From Bifidobacteriaceae bacterium (GTDB lineage Bacteria > Actinomycetota > Actinomycetes > Actinomycetales > Bifidobacteriaceae), in assembly GCA_031260825.1 (NCBI GenBank), contig JAISKS010000096.1, positions 1 through 13,878 of the forward strand: a stretch of DNA of 13,878 nucleotides, read 5' to 3'. Every line of letters begins with the position of its first letter. Position 1 is the first letter of the stretch. Shown here piece by piece: positions 7,240 to 13,340 of the stretch. The notes beneath the pieces are model-generated. The model was not told the origin of the DNA, ran no database searches, and saw nothing but the letters and a program-made list of their open reading frames with translations. Both the position numbers and the translations under genes were made by a program.

Positions 7240-7308
7240 CGAGACTACGTTTTTTCCCTAAAAAAAGCCCCTAAAATCAGCCGAAATTAGGGATAAAACG
7301 TAGTCTCG
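7240..7308. repeat. Long hairpin 3: 22-bp inverted repeat, 25-base loop
   Basis: The arms 7240-7261 and 7287-7308 pair at 21 of 22 positions (one T-T mismatch, 7254 with 7294). The outer end is CGAGACTACGTTTT. The loop contains CCCCTAAAA, and its CCCTAA (7269-7274) is a second copy of the CCCTAA that closes the stem, so TTAGGG at 7287-7292 has two possible partners. It lies 13 bases beyond the surface protein stop codon on the minus strand, where it could terminate or protect that mRNA. Total length (69) matches hairpins 1 and 2. Confidence 0.85.
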
Positions 7309-7321
7309 CCAAAAATAATCA

Positions 7322-9910
7322 TTAATTCCAGTCTCCTTCTAACTCAAAATACTTTTCAATTATCGCATCACTAGCCAATCGCTTTTTATAAATAAGATAA
7401 AATCCGAATGATCCAAATATTAGTAACATATAAAACACCCCATAATAAGACACGCCCGTCATTGCAAGCGGGGGATCAGCAATACAAGGTACATTAAATG
7501 TCTGCCTAATATCATCCAAATCCGAACTAAACGCCTGAACTTGTGAATCACCATCATATGAATATACTCCAACATAATATCCGCATTCGCTAGGCGTTAC
7601 AATTTTATCTCCAAATGATCCTCCTATTTCGAAAATACCATTTTGTGGATATAGTGCAGTTTCGTAATACACATTTAAAACTTCTAAAAACGAAGAATTC
7701 ACATTGTCATCCGCTACAAAACCAGAATCCCTGTTGTCATTCCCGCGAAAGCGGGAATCCATATCCAAACCCGAATCCAATCCAACAGAACCCAAATCAT
7801 CATCCGCTACAAAACCCGAATCCAATCCAACAGAATCCAACTCACTCCTCACAGTATCCGAAATTAAATTCAATTCGTCAATACTCGCAAACGGCCCATA
7901 TATCCGATACCATGCGCATTTCTCAATAAAAACCTCACCGCATTTCTGAGCCACTACATCAGCGCCATCGCCATCCTCAGAACCAGAATCCGAACTAGAA
8001 TCCGAATCCGAACCCGAACCACCAGCCCCCGAACCCGAATCAGAATCAAATTCAAATAAACCGCGCTCAGTTAAAACCGAATCAGTTAAAACCGAATCAG
8101 CTATATACCCAATCGGAAATTTCGAAATCACCAATTTATCAATGATATTATCCCCATCCGATACATACCTGTTTTCCATCATCGATTCATGTTCCAAACT
8201 CTGCCGAATTATCGCCGTCTCGGATTCCTGCCCATAATCATCATGCCAAGATCTCGTAAAATAGTCAGGATCAACCCCAAATGGCTGCGAATCTTTATCA
8301 AATGTTACAACAATTGTCAAATATCCAGGCGCTACACACCCGAAACCATCCATATCATCCGCTACATCTTCGGGCGATCCAGACCCATCCGAACTAGACC
8401 CATCCGAACTAGAAGACCTACCAGTCCCACCAGTCCCAGACCCATCCAAATCATCCGGTACAAATCCATCCGAACCAGAACCCCCAGAACCAGAAGAACC
8501 ACCAGCTCCAGAACCAGAAGAGCCAGACCCATCACACTCATCTCCACTAATCTCAACTTCAAACTCCTGATCAGCACCGCCAGGATTCACATCCAAATAC
8601 CCCTGACTAAACACTGAAGATTCTTCCCAAATCTCATCACTTTGCTCAGGCAAACTCTCACTCCAATAACTAACCCAATCAAATCTCACAGGAATATCAG
8701 CATACCAAGTACCCCCGCCCAAATCCGAACTAGCCCCAGAGCCCCCAGCACCAGACCCAGAACCACCAGTACCAGCTCCAGCTCCAGCTCCCGTACCAGC
8801 TCCTAACACCCCAGTGACCCAATTATCCACAATTTTCTCACCATAATTATAAACTTTATCCTCAGATTCCTGGACAATATACATCGTAACTGCTTTTGAA
8901 GATCCAGACCCAACTTCAGTACTCACAGTTGGTACAAAACTACGCACTCCTTCCAAAGCAGCTGCACTTTGTGCCATTAGATTAATAGAAGGACGACTAT
9001 ATAATATCATATTTTGAAATGTCGGATCCTCAAGATATTCAATCGTCGGATCAATATCATAATACTTTATCTCTACCGTCACAGCCCCTCTTGTATCTGT
9101 TTCCCATTTGCGCGAAATATCACCATTCATAGATGTGTATCCTGTGATCGACTTCACATTTGAACCATCATCGGCGACCAAATGCCCATTTGCACTAGTC
9201 ACATTAAGTGTATACTGTACAGATGTATTCTGACCAGTTTGATTCTTAGTACCTATTCTAGTAATATCCCCAGACTCTTTCAAATATCCATAATTCATAG
9301 ATATCTGATTATATGAATATGTAGCTCCTCGAATTGCCTCTGCTTCAAAAGTATTTCGACGATTATAAGCGCCTATATTATAAGCACTTTCATTCAAAAA
9401 ACCAGCATTGGTCCACTGAGGACGTAAATTTTGATTCCAAGCAACAGTACCATCATATCTATCATGTACCAAAAAAGAAATCCCAGCCCTTTGAACATTA
9501 TCCTCATCGGCGCTTCCGGAAGACGATATGCCATGATGATAGAAAATATACGCCATATACGGATCATAAGTAGATTTTCGTACCTGACTATATTGCCCTG
9601 GATCCCCAGCAAGTATCCAAGATTCGTAGCAGAACCCCTCAAAAACCTTACCAGTTGCATCAGCCACAAGATAAGCACCTAGCCACATATCATAATTATA
9701 ATGCCAAGACCAATAGTTCACTCCCGCACCAGTATGAGTCTGAGCAATAGCTGTATTTTGTTTTAATCCCCAATTATTATAGCTACCCCTATATTGCATA
9801 ACCCCAATTAAGAATATAATAGCCAAAAAACTCATAATACATAATCCAAATATTCTATCTATGCTAAAATTGTATTTCATTAGCGTTTCTTTAATTTTAT
9901 TATTTTTCAT
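7322..9910 (-). CDS. Large sortase-anchored surface protein, Gly/Ser/Asp-rich, possible thioester-type adhesin
   Basis: I do not recognise a named family for this 862-residue protein. A hydrophobic segment (about 20-38) after a Lys-rich N-terminus would direct export, with a possible signal peptidase site near AIA-Q (54-57). The region to about 330 is rich in aromatic residues and looks folded. It contains GFCYES (Cys94) and NVQRAGISFLVHDRYD (Gln140), loosely like the Cys and Gln motifs of thioester adhesin domains; this is a weak inference. Low-complexity Gly/Ser/Ala/Asp linkers lie at about 368-400, 459-515 and 621-650. Short in-frame repeats lie at about 684-740, including a dispersed palindrome encoding SRFRGND. 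The C-terminus is LAMTG (815-819), a membrane span (about 820-841) and KKR (842-844), a cell-wall sorting signal, followed by an unusually long 18-residue tail. The start has GGAGGG five bases upstream. Extracellular anchoring to the cell wall, possibly for adhesion, is inferred. Confidence 0.8.
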   Translation of the reverse strand: MKNNKIKETLMKYNFSIDRIFGLCIMSFLAIIFLIGVMQYRGSYNNWGLKQNTAIAQTHTGAGVNYWSWHYNYDMWLGAYLVADATGKVFEGFCYESWILAGDPGQYSQVRKSTYDPYMAYIFYHHGISSSGSADEDNVQRAGISFLVHDRYDGTVAWNQNLRPQWTNAGFLNESAYNIGAYNRRNTFEAEAIRGATYSYNQISMNYGYLKESGDITRIGTKNQTGQNTSVQYTLNVTSANGHLVADDGSNVKSITGYTSMNGDISRKWETDTRGAVTVEIKYYDIDPTIEYLEDPTFQNMILYSRPSINLMAQSAAALEGVRSFVPTVSTEVGSGSSKAVTMYIVQESEDKVYNYGEKIVDNWVTGVLGAGTGAGAGAGTGGSGSGAGGSGASSDLGGGTWYADIPVRFDWVSYWSESLPEQSDEIWEESSVFSQGYLDVNPGGADQEFEVEISGDECDGSGSSGSGAGGSSGSGGSGSDGFVPDDLDGSGTGGTGRSSSSDGSSSDGSGSPEDVADDMDGFGCVAPGYLTIVVTFDKDSQPFGVDPDYFTRSWHDDYGQESETAIIRQSLEHESMMENRYVSDGDNIIDKLVISKFPIGYIADSVLTDSVLTERGLFEFDSDSGSGAGGSGSDSDSSSDSGSEDGDGADVVAQKCGEVFIEKCAWYRIYGPFASIDELNLISDTVRSELDSVGLDSGFVADDDLGSVGLDSGLDMDSRFRGNDNRDSGFVADDNVNSSFLEVLNVYYETALYPQNGIFEIGGSFGDKIVTPSECGYYVGVYSYDGDSQVQAFSSDLDDIRQTFNVPCIADPPLAMTGVSYYGVFYMLLIFGSFGFYLIYKKRLASDAIIEKYFELEGDWN
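7379..7468 (-). other. Cell-wall sorting signal: LAMTG, membrane span, KKR
   Basis: Residues 815-819 read LAMTG, followed by a hydrophobic stretch containing VFYMLLIFGSFGFYLI and the basic KKR. This is the three-part sortase signal. LAxTG rather than LPxTG is the form recognised by class E sortases in Actinobacteria, so a class E-like sortase is predicted elsewhere in this genome. No sortase gene lies in the window. Confidence 0.7.
7708..7835. repeat. In-frame direct repeats in the surface protein gene
   Basis: CATCCGCTACAAAACC followed by A/C and GAATCC occurs at 7708-7730 and 7801-7823 (22 of 23 identical). A 21-base segment at 7770-7790 recurs exactly at 7815-7835, a 45-base (15-codon) period. 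The encoded peptides are variants of SVGLDSGFVADDD. The multiple-of-three period keeps the reading frame, so copy number could change without breaking the protein. Confidence 0.8.
7739..7758. repeat. Dispersed palindrome ATTCCCGC / GCGGGAAT inside a coding sequence
   Basis: ATTCCCGC (7739-7746), GAAA (7747-7750) and GCGGGAAT (7751-7758) form a perfect 8-bp stem with a GNRA-type tetraloop, flanked by GTC and CC. This is the core of a very common dispersed repeat of Proteobacteria (the neisserial dRS3 type and relatives). It is inserted in frame and read on the minus strand as part of DSRFRGNDN, at about residues 717-725 of the surface protein, inside the 45-base repeat region. Confidence 0.8.
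8067..8096. repeat. Tandem 15-base repeat in the surface protein gene
   Basis: TCAGTTAAAACCGAA occurs twice back to back (8067-8081 and 8082-8096), encoding DSVLTDSVLT on the minus strand. It is an in-frame five-codon duplication next to a Ser/Asp/Gly linker. Confidence 0.75.
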
Positions 9911-9915
9911 AATGA

Positions 9916-9952
9916 CCCTCCAAAAAAATATAAATTCAAAAATTTCAATATA
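9916..9952 (-). promoter_or_regulatory. Shine-Dalgarno site and possible -10 of the surface protein gene
   Basis: On the minus strand GGAGGG (9921-9916) lies five bases before the ATG at 9910, a strong ribosome binding site that fixes this start over the in-frame ATG at codon 11. A possible -10, TATATT, is at 9952-9947, which would give a leader of about 30 bases. The -10 call is weak because the whole region is AT-rich. Confidence 0.5.
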
Positions 9953-9996
9953 ATATGTAAAACTTTTGAAAATTTACCATCTTTTAATTATTTTTA

Positions 9997-10005
9997 TGTT
10001 ATAAT
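9997..10005 (+). promoter_or_regulatory. Extended -10 promoter of the S10 ribosomal protein operon
   Basis: TGTTATAAT is an exact extended -10 (TG-N-TATAAT), predicting a transcript start near 10012. No convincing -35 lies at 17-bp spacing (9977-9982 is CCATCT). It is the first strong promoter upstream of rpsJ and is divergent from the surface protein gene, whose ATG is about 87 bases to the left. Confidence 0.6.
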
Positions 10006-10011
10006 AGTATT

Positions 10012-10149
10012 TGTCTAATGTGCTTTTCGCAACTTAGAGGATGAAAAAAATGTTAAACTGATTGTTCATAACTCGACTTTCGTCCTGTATGACTGGGAAA
10101 AACCGCATGTAACTTATTATAAATATTATTTTTTAAGGAGAGGTCAATT
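10012..10149 (+). promoter_or_regulatory. Long untranslated leader of the S10 operon with strong ribosome binding site
   Basis: About 138 bases separate the predicted transcript start from the rpsJ ATG, unlike the leaderless genes elsewhere in the window. The leader ends in AAGGAGAGG (10135-10143), six bases before the ATG. S10 operons are often controlled by L4 binding to the leader in Gammaproteobacteria, and unrelated leaders exist in other phyla. I see only short hairpins (for example GAC-TTTC-GTC at 10075-10084) and two tiny ORFs, MKKMLN (10041-10061) and MTGKNRM (10089-10112). No recognised motif was found. Confidence 0.35.
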
Positions 10150-10464
10150 ATGGCTAATACAAATAAGATCAAGATAAAACTTAAGTCTTACGAAAAAAGT
10201 TTACTTGAAACTTGGAGCAAAAGAATCGTAGATTCAGCAAAACAAAATGGTTTAGCAGTAGCTGGTCCTATCCCTATTCCTGTGAAAAAAAGTACATATT
10301 GCGTAATTCGTTCACCACATAAACATAAAGATTCACGTGAGATTTTCGAGACACGCGTTCATAAACGCCTAATAGAGGTTACTAATCCTAGCCCAGAATT
10401 AATCGATTCATTAATGCGTTTAGATTTACCTCGTGAACTAACTGTAAAAGTACAAGTAAAATAA
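10150..10464 (+). CDS. rpsJ: 30S ribosomal protein S10
   Basis: S10 is a head protein of the 30S subunit and also partners NusB in transcription antitermination. The 104-residue length is normal. IRSPHKHKDSREIFETRVHK and the C-terminal LMRLDLPRELTVKV match the family closely. The start follows an AAGGAGAGG ribosome binding site. It is the first gene of the classic S10 operon, 63 bases before rplC, and the order of following genes is the standard bacterial one. Confidence 0.97.
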   Translation: MANTNKIKIKLKSYEKSLLETWSKRIVDSAKQNGLAVAGPIPIPVKKSTYCVIRSPHKHKDSREIFETRVHKRLIEVTNPSPELIDSLMRLDLPRELTVKVQVK

Positions 10465-10527
10465 TATAAGTACTAAATATAAGATAATTAAATAATAAGT
10501 TTAAAATAAAGAGTATAAGGAGTTAAT

Positions 10528-11199
10528 ATGCCAAGAATTAGTCAAAAAGATAATCCAAAAGCTATTTTGGGTACAAAAGTCGGCATGAGTCAAATCTGGG
10601 ATGAGCAAGGTCACTTCACAGCTGTATCAGTTATCAAAATTGAAGATAATGTTGCAACACAAATTAAAACAGTTGAAAAAGAAGGATATAATGCAGTTCA
10701 ATTCGCAACTGTTGACATCGAAGAAAGAAAAGTTTCAAAACCAATCTTAGGACATTTCGAAAAAGCAGGAATTTCTCCTAAACGTTATGTATTTGAAGTT
10801 ACAACTAATAATGCAAGCGAATATAAAATCGGTCAAACTATCGGTGTTGATCTTTTCAAAGCTGGAGATATTGTAGATGTTACAGGAACTTCAAAAGGTA
10901 AAGGTTTTGCTGGTGTTATGAAACGTCACGGATTTAAAGGTGTATCTGCATCTCATGGTGCTCATAAGAATCACCGTAAACCAGGTTCTGTTGGTGCTTG
11001 CGCAACTCCAGGCCGCGTTTTTAAAGGTCTTAGAATGGCAGGACGTATGGGTGGAGATAAAACTACTGTACAGTCACTTCAAGTTGAATCTGTAAACGCA
11101 GAAAAAGGTTATATCCTAATTAAAGGTTCTGTTCCAGGACCAAAAGGTGGACTAATTCTTTTGAAATCTGCTGTAAAAGATAAAAATAAAGAAGATTAA
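10528..11199 (+). CDS. rplC: 50S ribosomal protein L3
   Basis: L3 is an early-assembling 50S protein whose long loop reaches the peptidyl transferase centre. The 223 residues contain LGTKVGMSQIWDEQG at the N-terminus, GTSKGKGFAGVMKRHGFKG in the middle, and TPGRVFKGLRMAGRMGGD in the loop. Where E. coli has GQNQTPG, with a glutamine methylated by PrmB, this protein has GACATPG, so no glutamine is available there; actinobacterial L3 is similar. AAGGAG precedes the ATG by a normal distance. rplD follows after 27 bases. Confidence 0.97.
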   Translation: MPRISQKDNPKAILGTKVGMSQIWDEQGHFTAVSVIKIEDNVATQIKTVEKEGYNAVQFATVDIEERKVSKPILGHFEKAGISPKRYVFEVTTNNASEYKIGQTIGVDLFKAGDIVDVTGTSKGKGFAGVMKRHGFKGVSASHGAHKNHRKPGSVGACATPGRVFKGLRMAGRMGGDKTTVQSLQVESVNAEKGYILIKGSVPGPKGGLILLKSAVKDKNKED

Positions 11200-11226
11200 T
11201 TAATTGGATAATAGATAGGTAAGAAT

Positions 11227-11880
11227 ATGTCAAAAATAAATATGTATGATATTGCTGGTTCAAGTAAATCAACTATAGACGCACCAATCAACTTTGAGTT
11301 TAGTGCAGAGGAAATTGAAAAAGGAATTCCAACAATTCACCAAGTAACTGTTGCTGCTCAGGCTGCTATGCGCCAAGGTACACATAAAACAAAAACTCGC
11401 GGTGAAGTACGAGGCGGTGGACGTAAACCATTCCGTCAAAAAGGTACTGGTAACGCTCGTCAAGGTTCAAAACGTGCTCCTCACTTTACAGGTGGTGGCG
11501 TGGTACACGGACCAGAGCCTAGAGATTATTCAAAGAGAGTTAACAAAAAAGTTAAAGCTCTTGCATTATCATTAGTTCTTGCAGAGCGCAATAATAATGG
11601 TCGTGTTCATGCTGTTGAAACTTTCACAGCTGATAATGCGATTTCAACATCTGCAGCTCTAAAAACTTTACGCAATGTTATTAAAGGTGAGACAGCTCTT
11701 GTAGTTATCGGTTCAAATGAGAAATCAGCTGAATTTTCATTAAGAAATACTCCTTTTGTAACAATCGTTACACCACTTCAAATTAATGCATATGCAGTTC
11801 TATTAAATGACGATGTTGTTTTCACAAAAGCTGCTATTGAAGAATTATCAAACAAAGCTGCTTCAGCAGATGAAAAATAA
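11227..11880 (+). CDS. rplD: 50S ribosomal protein L4
   Basis: L4 binds 23S rRNA early in assembly and lines the exit tunnel with its extended loop. In some bacteria it also represses its own operon. The 217 residues include the loop RGGGRKPFRQKGTGNARQGS and then GGGVVHGPEPRDYSKRVNKK, highly typical of L4. The ribosome binding site is weak (TAGGTAAG) compared with its neighbours. rplW begins 12 bases after the stop, consistent with one polycistronic mRNA. Confidence 0.97.
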   Translation: MSKINMYDIAGSSKSTIDAPINFEFSAEEIEKGIPTIHQVTVAAQAAMRQGTHKTKTRGEVRGGGRKPFRQKGTGNARQGSKRAPHFTGGGVVHGPEPRDYSKRVNKKVKALALSLVLAERNNNGRVHAVETFTADNAISTSAALKTLRNVIKGETALVVIGSNEKSAEFSLRNTPFVTIVTPLQINAYAVLLNDDVVFTKAAIEELSNKAASADEK

Positions 11881-11892
11881 AGGAAGTATATA

Positions 11893-12198
11893 ATGAGCAT
11901 CAGAACAGCACATGACATTTTAATTTCTCCAGTTATCTCTGAGAAATCTTATGGCTTAATTGAAGAAAATAAATATAGCTTTATCGTTGATCCAAGCGCA
12001 AATAAAACAGAGATTAAAATCGCTGTTGAAACAATATTTGACGTAAAAGTAAAAAACGTAAACACATTAAATAGAAAAGGTAAAGTTTCTCAAACACGTA
12101 ATGGTGTTGGAAAACGTAAAGACACAAAACGTGCAATCGTTACACTTTACCCAGAATACACAATTGACATTTTCGGTACATCAACCGAAGAAAACTAA
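11893..12198 (+). CDS. rplW: 50S ribosomal protein L23
   Basis: L23 sits at the polypeptide exit and is the docking site for trigger factor and SRP. The 101-residue protein has ISPVISEKSYGLIEENKYSF near the N-terminus and the basic stretch GKVSQTRNGVGKRKDTKRA. It is of normal length. AAAGGAAG, starting just after the rplD stop, serves as ribosome binding site. It keeps the standard position between L4 and L2. Confidence 0.96.
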   Translation: MSIRTAHDILISPVISEKSYGLIEENKYSFIVDPSANKTEIKIAVETIFDVKVKNVNTLNRKGKVSQTRNGVGKRKDTKRAIVTLYPEYTIDIFGTSTEEN

Positions 12199-12220
12199 TT
12201 AATAATAGGAGAGGATAATT

Positions 12221-13048
12221 ATGGGAATCCGTAAGTTAAAACCAAATACACCAGGCCAAAGAGGCATGAGCGTATCTGATTTTTCCGAGATTACAAAAAA
12301 GCAACCCGAAAAAGCGCTTTGTACACCACTTAAAAAGTCTGGTGGACGTAATAATCACGGCAGAATCACTACACGTCATATCGGCGGCGGTGCAAAAAGA
12401 AATTATCGTATAATTGACTTTAAACGATATGATAAAGATGGAATCAATGCAAAAGTTGCTGATATCGAATATGATCCAAACAGATCATCTCGCATCGCAT
12501 TACTATTTTATGTTGATGGAGAAAAAAGATATATCGTAGCTCCAAATGGACTAAAACAAGGCGATGTAATTGAGAACGGTTCAAAAGCTGATATTAAAAC
12601 TGGTAATAACTTACCATTAAAAAATATCCCAACTGGTTCTTATATTCATTGCATCGAACTTCGTCCTCTAGGTGGCGCTAAAGTTGCTCGTTCTGCTGGA
12701 AATTCAGCTCAACTAGTTGCTAAAGATGGAAACTTTGCACAAATCAAAATGCCATCAGGCGAAATCAGAAACTTTGATCCACGTTGCCGTGCTACAATTG
12801 GTGTAGTAGGTAATGCTGAACAAGCTAATATCAACATCGGTAAAGCTGGTCGTAAACGTCATATGGGCGTTAAACCTACAGTTCGTGGTGTTGTTATGAA
12901 CCCTGTTGACCATCCACATGGTGGTGGTGAAGGCCGTACATCAGGTGGTCGTCATCCTGTATCACCTTGGGGTAAACCAGAGTGCAAGACTAGAAAGCCT
13001 AAAAAAGCTAGTTCAAAATTAATTATTCGTCGTCGTAACAAGAAATAG
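12221..13048 (+). CDS. rplB: 50S ribosomal protein L2
   Basis: L2 is needed for subunit association and supports the peptidyl transferase centre. The 275-residue length is normal. NNHGRITTRHIGGGAKRNYR lies in the N-terminal part, and VDHPHGGGEGRTSGGRHPVS (HPH at 231-233, containing the equivalent of the functionally important E. coli His229) lies in the C-terminal part. TAGGAGAGG precedes the start. It ends with TAG, and that codon overlaps the ribosome binding site of rpsS. Confidence 0.98.
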   Translation: MGIRKLKPNTPGQRGMSVSDFSEITKKQPEKALCTPLKKSGGRNNHGRITTRHIGGGAKRNYRIIDFKRYDKDGINAKVADIEYDPNRSSRIALLFYVDGEKRYIVAPNGLKQGDVIENGSKADIKTGNNLPLKNIPTGSYIHCIELRPLGGAKVARSAGNSAQLVAKDGNFAQIKMPSGEIRNFDPRCRATIGVVGNAEQANINIGKAGRKRHMGVKPTVRGVVMNPVDHPHGGGEGRTSGGRHPVSPWGKPECKTRKPKKASSKLIIRRRNKK

Positions 13049-13056
13049 GAGTTGAT

Positions 13057-13338
13057 ATGCCAAGAAGTTTAAAGAAGGGCCCTTTTGTTGATGCACATTT
13101 ACAGAAAAAAGTAGATGAGCAAAATCAAAAAGGTACAAAAGAAGTTATCAAAACATGGTCAAGAAGATCTATGATTACACCAGATTTTCTAGGACATACA
13201 GTTGCAGTTCATGATGGACGCAAACATGTACCTGTTTTTGTTACAGAATCAATTATTGGACATAAGTTCGGAGAATTTGCTCCAACAAGAACTTTCCGTT
13301 CACATTCTAAAGATGATAAGAAAGCGAGTCGTGGATAA
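13057..13338 (+). CDS. rpsS: 30S ribosomal protein S19
   Basis: S19 forms a complex with S13 in the head of the 30S subunit near the A-site tRNA. The 93-residue protein has the invariant N-terminus MPRSLKKGPFVDAHL, then TWSRRSMITPDFLGHTVAVH and GHKFGEFAPTRTFRSH. Only eight bases separate it from rplB, and its GGAG site includes the last base of the rplB stop codon. rplV follows after two bases, so coupled translation is likely. Confidence 0.98.
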   Translation: MPRSLKKGPFVDAHLQKKVDEQNQKGTKEVIKTWSRRSMITPDFLGHTVAVHDGRKHVPVFVTESIIGHKFGEFAPTRTFRSHSKDDKKASRG

Positions 13339-13340
13339 TT

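Noticed and set aside
7870..7925. Segment CAWYRIYGPFASIDELNLIS resembling the start of a SPOR domain
   Set aside because: Only a short similarity (Y-x-x-x-GPFAS); the rest is interrupted by acidic repeats, so a peptidoglycan-binding SPOR domain cannot be supported.
8823..8831. TTATCCACA, a perfect DnaA box
   Set aside because: A single box inside a coding sequence with no cluster, AT-rich unwinding element or dnaA gene nearby; expected by chance.
7615..9682. Several open frames on the + strand and alternate minus frames inside the surface protein gene
   Set aside because: They arise from Gly/Ser/Asp/Pro-type low-complexity codons and lack ribosome binding sites and plausible protein features. 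The 862-codon frame has a signal segment, sorting signal and strong ribosome binding site.
10041..10112. Two tiny leader peptides, MKKMLN and MTGKNRM, before rpsJ
   Set aside because: No well-spaced ribosome binding sites, and such ORFs are expected by chance. Mentioned only within the leader entry.
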